Assembly (NCBI GenBank): GCA_964479445.1
Contig: CAYZMH010000039.1
Coordinates: 1-30,495, forward strand
Source: CAYZMH01 sp964479445
GTDB taxonomy: Bacteria > Bacteroidota > Bacteroidia > Bacteroidales > GCA-2748055
Reading direction: 5' to 3'
Length of the DNA stretch: 30,495 bases
In this document: one piece after another, positions 15,046 through 25,092 of the stretch
Position numbering within the stretch: the stretch's first letter is position 1
Layout: the number at the start of each line of letters is the position of its first letter
The notes under the pieces: generated by a model
The model's database searches: none
Told to the model about the DNA's origin: nothing
Seen by the model: the letters and a program-made list of their open reading frames with translations, nothing else
Position numbers and translations under genes: made by a program

Positions 15046-18000
15046 ATGAATCGATCTTTATACCTGTTGAGCGCATTAGCCATCGCGGTACTTCTTTTAC
15101 CACAATGTACTAATAAACCGGGATCATCTGCCGGACCCGCGGTGCCGGAGTATAATCCTATGATCACTGCATTTACCAGTGGAATTATTTCGGTAGAATC
15201 GGGTGTGAAAGTGCGTTTTGCACAAGAGTTTTCAGACTCGGTGGCACCCCATTCCCGAGTATCAAAAAAGGTATTCCAAGTTGACCCTGACACGGAAGGC
15301 GATCTTTATTATGTGGATCAGCGAACGGTAGAATTCAGACCGAAATCCCGGTTTCAGCCCGGCAGAAACTATGAGGCCACCCTTAAACTCTCCAGGCTTT
15401 TTCCCGAAGTAAAGGGTAGTAAATCGTTTGAATTTGAATTTCATACGATCGCCCAGCATATGGACCTTGAAATAACCGGTTTCAGACCCTACGATGATTA
15501 TAAGCCGGAGATGAATTATATACAGGGATCTATTCATCTTGCCGATGTAGCAGATATTGCTCCCGTGGAATCTGTGCTTCGCGCATTGCAAGATGGAGAG
15601 GAATTGCCCATATCCTGGAACCATGGAACCAGCGGTAAGCTTCATGAATTCACTATTGACAGCGTGGTAAGGAAGAATGCGGAAGATGAAGTGGAGATAT
15701 GGTATGATGGTTCTTCCATCCGGGCAGACCAGAGGGGGGAGAGGGTTTTTACCATACCATCCCTGGGGAATTTCACCGTAATCGGTCATAAACTGGTTCA
15801 GTATCCCGAACAACATGTAATCATAAACTTTTCTGATCCAATACGAAAGAATCAACACCTTGACGGACTGATACGGTTAAGCAGTGAAACAGATCTCAGG
15901 TACGTGGTCGAGGGAAATACAATCAAAGCTTATCCACGCGTACGTCAAAATGGTACACTTACCGTGTTTGTCGAGCCCGGGATCAGGAATACTGCCGGTA
16001 AAGGGTTAAAATCCGGCAGCAGTAAAGAGATTGTTTTTCAGGAGATCAAACCATCTGTAGAGCTGCTTGGAAACGGAGTGATCGTACCATCCGTTGACGA
16101 GGTGTTGTTGCCGTTTAAAGCCGTGAACCTAAAAGCTGTGGATGTAAAAGTTATCCGGATTTTTGAAGACAACATCCCACAGTTTCTCCAGGTAAACCAG
16201 CTTTCGGGAAACAGGGAGCTGAAAAGGGCAGGGAGACTGATTGTGAAAAAAACAGTGGACCTGGCTTCCGACAAACCCGTTAATTATGGTCAGTGGAATA
16301 CCTTCTCGCTGAATCTTACCGATTTGGTAGAAACCGAACCGGGAGCTATTTACCGTGTAGAGTTGAATTTTCGTCGTCAGCATTCTGTTTTCCCCTGTCC
16401 CGGCTCTGACAAGGAGGAGACAGAAATGGAGGTGGAGGATTTCGAAACACTGGATGAAGAGGAGATATCGTATTGGGATTCGTATGAAAGCTATTACAGT
16501 AACTGGGATTATTATAACTACGAGGGATATTCCTACAGAGACCGGGAGGATCCCTGTACTCCTGCTTACTATGGAAAAAGAAGAGCCGTGAGCCGGAATT
16601 TACTTGCCAGCAATCTCGGACTGATGGCAAAGTCCGGATCGGAGAATCAACTGGTGGTTACAGTCACTGACCTTGAAAAAGCAACCCCCCTCGAAGGAGC
16701 AAAGGTGAAGGTTTATAATTTTCAGCAACAGTTAATGGAAGAGAACACAACGAATCGGCATGGCACAGTGGAACTGAAGCCGGGTGGAAAAGCTTTTCTG
16801 GTAGTGGCCTCCCATGATGCTCAAAAAGGATATCTCCGGTTAAATGATGGAGCAGCCCTTTCTTACAGTATGTTTGATGTCTCCGGGAAAAAAGTTGAGA
16901 AAGGAATTAAAGGATATATTTATGGAGAGAGAGGGGTGTGGCGACCGGGGGATTCGCTCTACCTGAATCTGATTGTTGATGACAAGGCTAATCCGCTTCC
17001 TGAAAACCATCCGGTTGTTTTTGAATTTTATGATCCACGTGGAAAGATTCTCGAAAAACGGATCGTCCCCGGGAATGAAACCGGTTTTTATGAGTTCCAT
17101 ACACGCACATCGGCTGATGCTGCAACAGGCCGGTATTCTTTGAAGGCCAGGGCAGGTGCTGTAACCTTTACAAAAATGATTCGGGTGGAGACCATCAAGC
17201 CCAACCGTTTGAAGATTGATCTCTCATTTAAAGGGGATACGATTTATCCTGCCAGGGGAAATGTCGAAGCCACCCTGTTCAGTAAATGGTTAACTGGTGC
17301 CACCGCGAGAAATCTCCGTGCTGAAGTGGAAGTGATGTTCAGAAAGGCCGGCACAGTATTCTCGGGGTATGAAGACTATGTTTTTACCAGTCCGGCCCGT
17401 GATATTCCCTCTTTTGAACGAACATTCTATTCGGGTAATATAAATAATCAGGGATATGCTGAAATTAATAAATCACTGGATGTGGGAAAAAGAGTGCCCG
17501 GTATGCTCAATGCCATTTTTACCACCCGCGTTTTTGAGAAATCGGGAGATTTCAGCATTGATCAGCTTACTGTTCCCTGTTCCCCGTTCAACACCTACGT
17601 TGGATTAAAAGTACCTGCGGGTGATAAACGAGGAATGTTGCTTACCGATACACTGCATACCGTCAGGGTAGTCACCCTTTCTTCAGATGGAAAGCCCCAA
17701 ACCAAGATAGGACTGGATGTTAAGGTATTTAAGCTGAACTGGAGATGGTGGTGGGATGCTTCATCAGAAGACCTGGCCTCTTATGTAGGGAGGAATCATC
17801 CTACACCGGTGTATGAGTCCACTATAAGTACAAAGAACGGGGAGGGGTCATTTCGGTTCAAGATCGATTACCCGGAATGGGGTCGATACCTGGTTATGGT
17901 AACCGATCCGGGAGGTCACAGTGCCGGCAAAGTGATTTATATTGACTGGCCAGGCTGGGCAGGCCGCGCGCGTAAAGGTGATCCCAATGCTTCATCGGTA

Positions 18001-20613
18001 TTGACATTCAGCGCTGACAGGGAGGAATACCAGGTTGGAGAAACGGCCATGATTACCATTCCCTCTTCTCAATCGGGGAAAATATTGATCAGCCTGGAGA
18101 ATGGCAGCCGAGTCCTGAGACAGGAATGGATCGATGCAAGCGGATCAGAAACCAAATACAGCATTCCGCTTACACCGGAGATGACTCCCAATATTTATGT
18201 ATATGCTACCCTGTTGCAGCCTCACCAGAAGACAGAGAATGATCTTCCGATCCGGTTGTTCGGAGTGATCCCCCTCAAAATCGAAGACCCCCAGACTAAA
18301 CTGCATCCCCGGTTAGAGATGCCGGATGAGTTGCGCCCTAACAGCCAGGTTAAGATCACCGTTTCTGAGCGCGATCATAGAAAAATGACCTATACCATTG
18401 CCATGGTGGATGAAGGTTTACTGGACCTGACCCGGTTCAGGACTCCTGATCCATGGTCATCCTTTTATGCCAGGGAGGCGCTTGGAGTGAAAACCTGGGA
18501 TATGTTTGACCAGGTAATGGGTGCTTTTGGAGGCAGAATGGATGGGATGTACAATATCGGTGGTGGAATGGATGAATCGGGCGAAGGTGCCAAAGATGCA
18601 AATCGTTTCCCGCCGATGGTAAAATGGTTGGGCCCGTTCACCCTGGAAGGGAAAGAGGCTACGCATACCCTGGATGTGCCAAATTATATTGGCTCTGTCC
18701 GTACCATGGTTGTGGCAGCGCATAATGGAGCTTACGGAAATGCTGAAAGGACTACCCCGGTGAAAGAACCGTTGATGTTGCTGGCTACTTTACCACGTGT
18801 ACTGGGTCCCGGTGAAGAAGTAGCCCTTCCCGTCAATGTGTTTGTCATGGATGATCAGATTCGTACGGTAAATCTTGAGGTAAATACCAATGACATGCTG
18901 CAGGCAGAAGAGCATTCCAGAACCGTATCCTTCAATGAAACCGGTGATAAAATTGTAGAGTTTACATTGAAAACGCCGAAGAAAACAGGAGTGGGTAAGG
19001 TGCAGATAGCAGCAACTTCCGGAAATCACCGGGCAATCTATGAAATTGAACTCAATATCCGATCCTCTAATCCTCCTGTCACCTATTTTGCAACAGCTGC
19101 GGTGGAACCCGGTGACAGCTATGAAGAAATAGTTGATTATATCGGTATCAAGGGAACCAATGACCTTATGCTGGAAGTATCCAATATTCCCCCGGTGGAT
19201 TTTGGAAGAAGGTTGAAATACCTGCTGAGATATCCACATGGATGTATCGAGCAGAACACCTCCGCGGTTTTTCCACAGTTATACCTTGGAGATGTCATGG
19301 AGATCGATGAAAAAACAGCTCAAAAGACAGAAGAGAATGTGAAGGCGGGAATCAAAAAGCTCACGTCATTTCAGTTATCCAACGGATCTTTTTCTTATTG
19401 GCCCGGATCCATGAAGACATCATCCTGGGGTAGTTCTTATGCCGGGCACTTCCTTATTGAGGCAGAACTGAAAGGGTATGAAGTTCCACAGGCCTTACTC
19501 AGAAGCTGGAAAAGATACCAGCGAAAAGCTTCCCGGAGATGGAGTATTTCAGGTTCGACAAATACATATGAAATCCGACAGGAACAGATATTACAGGCCT
19601 ACCGACTGTTTACACTGGCTCTTTCCGGTAACCCGGAAATAGGTTCCATGAACAGGTTGAGGGAGCGAACAGACCTTGTCAATGAAGCAAGATGGCGGCT
19701 TGCAGCTGCATATGCGCTGGCGGGTCAAAAAGAGACTGCACGTGAGCTGGTTGAACCGGCATCATTCGCAGTCAGGGATTATTACGATTCCAGGTATTCC
19801 TATGGTTCAGCAACCCGTGATCGGGCCATGATTTTGGAGGCCCTGGTACTTATGGACCGGAGAGATGATGCCGTTCCCCTGCTTGAGCAGATATCGGAGG
19901 CTCTCTCATCACAGCGATGGATGAGCACTCAAACCACTGCATACAGTCTGATTGCCGTAGCCAGATTCACCGGGGGATCAACGACCGACAAGTCTCTCAG
20001 GTTTACCTATGCTTTCAATGATGAAAACCAGGTGAGGGCGGAAACAGGGATGCCCCTGGCTCAGATCACATTGGATCCGGGCAATGATCCTGATGGAAAG
20101 ATCTCAGTGGTTAATAAAAGCGAGGGTATGGCTTTCGTAAGAATTATAAATACCGGTCTACCCGAATCCGGTAAGGAAGAGGCTGTCCAGAAAAACCTGG
20201 CCGTGTCAGTTTCCTATTATACACTGGATGACCGTCAGATCGATATTTCAAACATTGAACAGGGAACCGATTTTAAAGCGGTCTATAAGGTTACCAATCC
20301 GGGAATACTCGGACATTATGAAAATGTGGCACTTACCACCATGTTCCCTTCAGGCTGGGAGATCCATAATGAGCGGTTGTTCAACACCGGTACGGAGAAA
20401 CAATCCTTCCGGTACCAGGATGTCAGGGATGACCGGGTAATGACCTATTTCTCCCTGTTACCGGGCAGGTCAAAAATCTTTACTATTCGTCTCAATGCAG
20501 CCTATCGGGGTGCATATTATCTGCCCGCAATTCAGGCTGAGGAGATGTATAAAAAGGATGTACAGGTTGTGATACCGGGACAATGGATTGAAGTGACGAA
20601 TAGAAACCGGTAA
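15046..20613 (+). CDS. Bacterial alpha-2-macroglobulin family lipoprotein with thioester motif
   Basis: Giant periplasmic protease trap of 1855 residues, similar in size to the E. coli YfhM type. The N-terminus MNRSLYLLSALAIAVLLLPQC is a lipoprotein-type signal with likely lipidated Cys21 (the Gln before it is not a standard lipobox residue). Repeated macroglobulin beta-sandwich domains fill the first 1100 residues, including VYGERGVWRPGD-like IYGERGVWRPGD. Residues about 455-512 form an acidic, Tyr-rich insertion. A Gly/Met/Asp-rich loop at about 1160-1190 (MDGMYNIGGGMDES) may be the bait region. The thioester is intact: YPHGCIEQ with Cys1400 and Gln1403, followed by a helical toroid and a C-terminal domain. 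PBP1C follows after 26 bp, the known pairing for envelope defence and repair. The start fits the promoter at 14990-15021. Confidence 0.93.
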   Translation: MNRSLYLLSALAIAVLLLPQCTNKPGSSAGPAVPEYNPMITAFTSGIISVESGVKVRFAQEFSDSVAPHSRVSKKVFQVDPDTEGDLYYVDQRTVEFRPKSRFQPGRNYEATLKLSRLFPEVKGSKSFEFEFHTIAQHMDLEITGFRPYDDYKPEMNYIQGSIHLADVADIAPVESVLRALQDGEELPISWNHGTSGKLHEFTIDSVVRKNAEDEVEIWYDGSSIRADQRGERVFTIPSLGNFTVIGHKLVQYPEQHVIINFSDPIRKNQHLDGLIRLSSETDLRYVVEGNTIKAYPRVRQNGTLTVFVEPGIRNTAGKGLKSGSSKEIVFQEIKPSVELLGNGVIVPSVDEVLLPFKAVNLKAVDVKVIRIFEDNIPQFLQVNQLSGNRELKRAGRLIVKKTVDLASDKPVNYGQWNTFSLNLTDLVETEPGAIYRVELNFRRQHSVFPCPGSDKEETEMEVEDFETLDEEEISYWDSYESYYSNWDYYNYEGYSYRDREDPCTPAYYGKRRAVSRNLLASNLGLMAKSGSENQLVVTVTDLEKATPLEGAKVKVYNFQQQLMEENTTNRHGTVELKPGGKAFLVVASHDAQKGYLRLNDGAALSYSMFDVSGKKVEKGIKGYIYGERGVWRPGDSLYLNLIVDDKANPLPENHPVVFEFYDPRGKILEKRIVPGNETGFYEFHTRTSADAATGRYSLKARAGAVTFTKMIRVETIKPNRLKIDLSFKGDTIYPARGNVEATLFSKWLTGATARNLRAEVEVMFRKAGTVFSGYEDYVFTSPARDIPSFERTFYSGNINNQGYAEINKSLDVGKRVPGMLNAIFTTRVFEKSGDFSIDQLTVPCSPFNTYVGLKVPAGDKRGMLLTDTLHTVRVVTLSSDGKPQTKIGLDVKVFKLNWRWWWDASSEDLASYVGRNHPTPVYESTISTKNGEGSFRFKIDYPEWGRYLVMVTDPGGHSAGKVIYIDWPGWAGRARKGDPNASSVLTFSADREEYQVGETAMITIPSSQSGKILISLENGSRVLRQEWIDASGSETKYSIPLTPEMTPNIYVYATLLQPHQKTENDLPIRLFGVIPLKIEDPQTKLHPRLEMPDELRPNSQVKITVSERDHRKMTYTIAMVDEGLLDLTRFRTPDPWSSFYAREALGVKTWDMFDQVMGAFGGRMDGMYNIGGGMDESGEGAKDANRFPPMVKWLGPFTLEGKEATHTLDVPNYIGSVRTMVVAAHNGAYGNAERTTPVKEPLMLLATLPRVLGPGEEVALPVNVFVMDDQIRTVNLEVNTNDMLQAEEHSRTVSFNETGDKIVEFTLKTPKKTGVGKVQIAATSGNHRAIYEIELNIRSSNPPVTYFATAAVEPGDSYEEIVDYIGIKGTNDLMLEVSNIPPVDFGRRLKYLLRYPHGCIEQNTSAVFPQLYLGDVMEIDEKTAQKTEENVKAGIKKLTSFQLSNGSFSYWPGSMKTSSWGSSYAGHFLIEAELKGYEVPQALLRSWKRYQRKASRRWSISGSTNTYEIRQEQILQAYRLFTLALSGNPEIGSMNRLRERTDLVNEARWRLAAAYALAGQKETARELVEPASFAVRDYYDSRYSYGSATRDRAMILEALVLMDRRDDAVPLLEQISEALSSQRWMSTQTTAYSLIAVARFTGGSTTDKSLRFTYAFNDENQVRAETGMPLAQITLDPGNDPDGKISVVNKSEGMAFVRIINTGLPESGKEEAVQKNLAVSVSYYTLDDRQIDISNIEQGTDFKAVYKVTNPGILGHYENVALTTMFPSGWEIHNERLFNTGTEKQSFRYQDVRDDRVMTYFSLLPGRSKIFTIRLNAAYRGAYYLPAIQAEEMYKKDVQVVIPGQWIEVTNRNR

Positions 20614-20639
20614 ACGGGCACAACAGATGGATTGAACAG

Positions 20640-23015
20640 ATGAATAGTGGATACTGGCTGAAAAAGGTATTGTTGAATTATCGCAAGGAGCTGCCCATGG
20701 TAATTCTTGCAGCCCTGCTGTTCTGGATGATATTGCCCGGGAAACTCTTTATTGATCCCTGTTCTACGGTTGTATATGACAGACAGGAGAGACTCATTGG
20801 TGCAAGAATTGCAGAAGACGGACAGTGGCGTTTTCCCGAACCGGACTCCGTTCCCGAAAAATATGAGAAGGCACTGCTGGTTTTCGAGGATCAGTATTAT
20901 TACAGTCATCCCGGTATAAATCCTCTCTCACTTATCAGAGCGTCCATACAAAATATTCGCCAGGGAGAGATTGTAAGCGGTGGAAGTACCATTACCATGC
21001 AGGTGATGCGGATGAGCAGAAAGCAAAAACCGAGAACCCTGTGGCAAAAATTGATTGAGATGGTGCTGGCCCTGCGGTATGAACTGACTCATTCAAAAAA
21101 TGAGATCCTTACATCTTATGCAGGACATGCTCCGTTTGGTGGTAATGTAGTCGGACTGGATGCGGCTGCCTGGAGGTATTTTGGGACTGCTCCCGGACAC
21201 ATGACCTGGTCGGAGGCAGCCCTTCTTGCCGTACTCCCCAATGCGCCATCTCTTATCCATCCCGGTAAAAACCGTGTCCTCCTGTTGCAAAAACGAAACC
21301 GGCTCCTGGATCGATTGGCATCAAGGGGGGTAATCGACAGCATCACGTGCCACCTGGCCAAAATGGAATCACTTCCCGAGAAACCCCATCCATTACCCGA
21401 TAAGGTGCCTCATCTTACCGACCGGATTATGCTGGAAGAAGAAGTTATCAAGTTATATTCCACCATCGATGGCGCGTTGCAGGACCGGGTACTTGAGATG
21501 GTGGCGAATCAGCACAAACAGCTTAAGAGAAATCAGATCCATAATCTTGCCTGCATGGTAATGGATGTGGAAACCGGCGAAGTATTGGCCTATGCCGGAA
21601 ATACAGAGGACCGGAGCGGAAGCCGGAGGCATGGAAATGATGTAGATATCATACACGCACCCAGGAGCACGGGGAGTATTCTGAAACCTTTGCTTTTTGC
21701 TGGGTTAATGGAAGACGGACTCTTGTTACCTGCTTCCCTGGTCCCGGATGTGCCGGTCCGGTACCACGGGTATGCACCAAAAAACTATAACCGTAGCTAT
21801 GAAGGGGCTGTACCTGCTTACCAGGCGCTGGAGCGATCCCTGAATGTACCCTCTGTTATTATGCTGAAACGATTTGGTGTGGAACCGTTTATTCAACTAT
21901 TGCGAGGTTTGGGATTTACGACCTTCACTGAGTCGCATTTGCATTATGGACTGACCCTGATCCTGGGGGGGGCAGAGGCTAAGTTATGGGAATTAACCGG
22001 CGTTTATGGCAGTCTTGCCCGGGTACTTACCCATTATAATCAATCAAATGGCACCTATTTTCCATCGGATTATCACATGCCCGTGCTTAATTCACAGGCA
22101 GCTTTGCCCGGGAGACGAAAAAAACACGAAGAAGGGCTGCTATCTGCCGGAAGCATCTATTTAACATTTGAATCATTACTGGAGGTAAACAGGCCTGAAG
22201 ATTTATCCCTATGGTATTTAATGAGTTCGTCCAGAAATATTGCATGGAAAACAGGGACCAGTTATGGATACCGGGATGCATGGGCAGTTGGGGTTACTCC
22301 CGGTTATGTGGTGGGAGTGTGGGCGGGAAATTCGGATGGTGAGGGAAGACCGGGTCTGACCGGTTTGACGGCGGCGGCTCCCCTGATGTTTGATGTCTTC
22401 AGTTTACTGCCACCGACCAATTGGTTTGAAGCACCCCTGGATAATCTTTCCCGTGCGGTGGTGTGCAAAGAAAGCGGCTACCTTGCCGGTCCGTTCTGCG
22501 TTGAAACCGACACCATATGGGCGGTACCGCGCGGAAAAAAGTCGGGGGCCTGTCCCTACCATAAGCAGGTACATCTTTCAGAGGATGGCAGGTTCCGGGT
22601 GACGGCATCCTGTTACCCGGTAAGAAAAATGGAAACAAGATCATGGTTTATACTGCCTCCGCTCATAGAGTGGTATTACAAACGCGCACACCCCTCGTAC
22701 CGGGAATTGCCTCCGATGATGAAAGGTTGCATGGAGAAATCCCGGGAAATGTTGGAGATTGTTTATCCTGAACCGGGCAGTCATATAGTAATTCCGAGGG
22801 AGTTGGACGGAGAACGGGGAAAAGTGGTTTTGGAGGTGGCTCACAGGGACGCGGAAAGTATTGTACACTGGCATATTGACGAAATCTATACAGGTACGAC
22901 CCACGGAATGCATCAACTGGCTGTTGATTTAGCGGCCGGGGCTCATACACTGACCGTTATAGATGGAAACGGGCAGGAAGAGAGGGTGAGATTTGAAATT
23001 TTGGGAAGGCGATAA
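20640..23015 (+). CDS. pbpC: Penicillin-binding protein 1C (bifunctional peptidoglycan synthase)
   Basis: Class A PBP of 791 residues, anchored by one N-terminal membrane segment (about 19-36). The glycosyltransferase domain has VFEDQYYYSHPG with catalytic E83 and GGSTITMQVMRM. The transpeptidase has all three motifs: STGSILKP (Ser346, Lys349), RSLN (400-402) and AWKTGTS (537-539). The C-terminal roughly 100 residues (from IVYPEPGSHIVIPRELDG) are the PBP1C-specific beta domain. It is the second gene of the alpha-2-macroglobulin operon; the protease trap is thought to guard the envelope while PBP1C repairs peptidoglycan, as suggested for E. coli YfhM/PbpC. Its stop is only 3 bp from the convergent dnaG stop. 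Confidence 0.95.
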   Translation: MNSGYWLKKVLLNYRKELPMVILAALLFWMILPGKLFIDPCSTVVYDRQERLIGARIAEDGQWRFPEPDSVPEKYEKALLVFEDQYYYSHPGINPLSLIRASIQNIRQGEIVSGGSTITMQVMRMSRKQKPRTLWQKLIEMVLALRYELTHSKNEILTSYAGHAPFGGNVVGLDAAAWRYFGTAPGHMTWSEAALLAVLPNAPSLIHPGKNRVLLLQKRNRLLDRLASRGVIDSITCHLAKMESLPEKPHPLPDKVPHLTDRIMLEEEVIKLYSTIDGALQDRVLEMVANQHKQLKRNQIHNLACMVMDVETGEVLAYAGNTEDRSGSRRHGNDVDIIHAPRSTGSILKPLLFAGLMEDGLLLPASLVPDVPVRYHGYAPKNYNRSYEGAVPAYQALERSLNVPSVIMLKRFGVEPFIQLLRGLGFTTFTESHLHYGLTLILGGAEAKLWELTGVYGSLARVLTHYNQSNGTYFPSDYHMPVLNSQAALPGRRKKHEEGLLSAGSIYLTFESLLEVNRPEDLSLWYLMSSSRNIAWKTGTSYGYRDAWAVGVTPGYVVGVWAGNSDGEGRPGLTGLTAAAPLMFDVFSLLPPTNWFEAPLDNLSRAVVCKESGYLAGPFCVETDTIWAVPRGKKSGACPYHKQVHLSEDGRFRVTASCYPVRKMETRSWFILPPLIEWYYKRAHPSYRELPPMMKGCMEKSREMLEIVYPEPGSHIVIPRELDGERGKVVLEVAHRDAESIVHWHIDEIYTGTTHGMHQLAVDLAAGAHTLTVIDGNGQEERVRFEILGRR

Positions 23016-23018
23016 TCA

Positions 23019-24956
23019 TCAGTAAAGAATAATACGTTCCCCGATTTCGTTGGAGAGCATGTTTTTTGTTTCGTCCAGGTATTTTTGTTGTGTCAACAGT
23101 TCTATTACCTGGTCATGGAACCCCTTTTTTTCCGTGTCGGTAATCGAATTTCGTACATCATCGAGAGCCATTTCAACCACTTTAAGCTTGTAAATAAGAA
23201 GTGATTTAGGGACCTCTATACCCAGGTTTTCGCCGGGCAACTCCACATAAGACTCTTTGCGTTTCCAGACTTTACTCAGCTCATAGCGAGAGGTAAAAAT
23301 GTCAATTGCCAGTTCCCGGATCTCTTTTTTGTCGTGAAAGGTAAATTGTCGTTCAAGGATCTCCTCATTTCGCTCGATGATAGCTTTAACTTCTTCGAAG
23401 ATCTCTTTGTAGAAGAGGTTCTTAAACTCAAGTTCGTCATTTTGAATCTCCCGCATGATATAGTGTGCGACGCTGATCTCCCTGTTATCCTCTTCCGGTA
23501 ACCGGAGGGTCTGGTTTCCAAATTTAAGCAGGAAATAGATGATCTCCCTCTCCTCGTACTCCGAGATGACATCCTGTACAAAACCGGGTACGGTGGGTTG
23601 CTTGGGAACAGCAGTCTGTGCCTGTTGCCGGTGCTCCTTTTTCCAAGATTGTTCAAGTTTCCTCTTCCGGATCTTGTTCACCTCCTGGTACAGGACCTGT
23701 TCTTCAACTCCCAGCAGGATGCTGCACTCTTTGAGAAATACAGAACGCTGAATCCCATCCGGGATAACTGATACCGAACGAACGATATCGGTGATCAGGT
23801 GGGCTTTTTTTATCGGATCGTTCTCTGCTTCACTGAGCAGGACCTGGGTCTTGAAAGTGATGAAATCCTGTTCATTGTTATCTATATAGGCAATGAGCTC
23901 TGAAGAGTTGTGCTTCCTGGAAAAGGAGTCGGGATCTTCCCCTTCCGGGAGCATAAGAACCCGTACATTCAGACCTTCTTCCAGGATCATATCGATCCCC
24001 CTGAAGGAAGCTTTTAATCCCGCTTCATCCCCGTCGTAAATAATAGTGACATTATCGGTAAACCGCTTTATTAACCGGATCTGGTCACCGGTTAATGCTG
24101 TTCCTGAAGAGGAGACCACATTTTCGATACCTGACTGATGCATAGCTATCACATCGGTATACCCCTCTACAAGAAAACACCGCCCGGAGTTAACAATCGA
24201 TTTCTTGGCGTGGAATAAGCCGTAAAGGATACGGCTCTTGTGATAAATATCGGATTCAGGCGAGTTGAGGTACTTGGCTATGTTTTTATCCTTTCGCAGG
24301 GTACGCCCTCCGAATCCGATCACATTCCCCGAAAGGGAGTGTATGGGGAATATAACCCTGCCTGCGAACCGGTCAAAATGGTAATCCTCTTTCTCAATGG
24401 TCAGACCGGTTTTGACAAGGTATTCCGTTTTATAGCCCTTTTTGCGAGCCTCTGCAGTAAATGCTTTTCGTTCTTCCGGACTGTATCCCAGCTCAAATTT
24501 GCGTATGATATCATCCCGGAATCCGCGCTCATGGAGATAGCTCAATCCGACAGCTTTTCCCTCGGCAGTTTCCAATTGCGATGTAAAATACTTCTGGGCA
24601 AATTGGGTAACCGCCATAAGGCTTTCGCGCTCGTTGCGCTGCTGAATCTCTTCAGCAGTAAGCTCTTTCTCCTCTATGGGGATATTGTACTTCTGAGCCA
24701 GGAATCGCAGCGCTTCGGGGTAAGAGAGTTTTTCGTGTTCCATGAGGAACCCGACTACGTTGCCTCCTTTACCGGAACTGAAATCTTTGAAAATCCCCTT
24801 GGAAGGGGAGACCATAAATGAAGGAGTCTTTTCGTTACTAAACGGACTAAGTCCTTTGTAATTAGCCCCGGATCGTTTTAACGTAACAAAATCGGAGATC
24901 ACCTCCACAATATCCGCAGTCTCAAATATCTTATTTATAGTCTCCTGGTCAATCAT
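23019..24956 (-). CDS. dnaG: DNA primase DnaG with degenerate zinc-binding domain
   Basis: Makes RNA primers for replication. The 645 residues keep the usual order. The N-terminal CHC2-type domain (about 5-95) is folded like the family by sequence (NYKGLSPFSNEKTPSF, KDFSSGKGGN) but the four zinc ligands are replaced: Ser37, Ser40, Asp58 and Ser61. The catalytic core follows, with the Toprim motifs VEGYTDV (E264) and IIYDGDEAG (D308, D310) and GEDPDSF. The long, charged C-terminal part (about 435-645) should bind the DnaB helicase. Other Bacteroidota primases, as I recall, also carry S..S...D..S here, so this is a lineage trait rather than damage. No sigma factor or rpsU gene adjoins it. Divergent from cobB across 136 bp. 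Confidence 0.95.
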   Translation of the reverse strand: MIDQETINKIFETADIVEVISDFVTLKRSGANYKGLSPFSNEKTPSFMVSPSKGIFKDFSSGKGGNVVGFLMEHEKLSYPEALRFLAQKYNIPIEEKELTAEEIQQRNERESLMAVTQFAQKYFTSQLETAEGKAVGLSYLHERGFRDDIIRKFELGYSPEERKAFTAEARKKGYKTEYLVKTGLTIEKEDYHFDRFAGRVIFPIHSLSGNVIGFGGRTLRKDKNIAKYLNSPESDIYHKSRILYGLFHAKKSIVNSGRCFLVEGYTDVIAMHQSGIENVVSSSGTALTGDQIRLIKRFTDNVTIIYDGDEAGLKASFRGIDMILEEGLNVRVLMLPEGEDPDSFSRKHNSSELIAYIDNNEQDFITFKTQVLLSEAENDPIKKAHLITDIVRSVSVIPDGIQRSVFLKECSILLGVEEQVLYQEVNKIRKRKLEQSWKKEHRQQAQTAVPKQPTVPGFVQDVISEYEEREIIYFLLKFGNQTLRLPEEDNREISVAHYIMREIQNDELEFKNLFYKEIFEEVKAIIERNEEILERQFTFHDKKEIRELAIDIFTSRYELSKVWKRKESYVELPGENLGIEVPKSLLIYKLKVVEMALDDVRNSITDTEKKGFHDQVIELLTQQKYLDETKNMLSNEIGERIILY

Positions 24957-25030
24957 TTAAATATAAGTAAATCAACACATTGGCGATATACAAAACATGG
25001 TTAAAATTAGTGAAAGTTTCAGAAATAACC

Positions 25031-25038
25031 TATTTTTG
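25031..25038 (+). promoter_or_regulatory. Bacteroidota -7 box for the sirtuin gene
   Basis: TATTTTTG fits TAnnTTTG, in the dnaG-cobB divergent gap (24957-25092), 54 bp before the ATG at 25093. No clear -33 element is present. The region is AT-rich, so chance is possible. Confidence 0.35.
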
Positions 25039-25092
25039 GTCAGACATAGACATACGAATTAATGAAACTGTCTTAATCTAAATTCAACGACT

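Noticed and set aside
17031..17046. parS-like TGATCCACGTGGAAAG in the alpha-2-macroglobulin gene
   Set aside because: Only 13 of 16 matches, 10 kb from the other sites; explained by coding for DPRGK.
24240..24821. 193-codon frame antisense to dnaG
   Set aside because: dnaG is certain on the other strand; the frame has no recognisable family and is a shadow.
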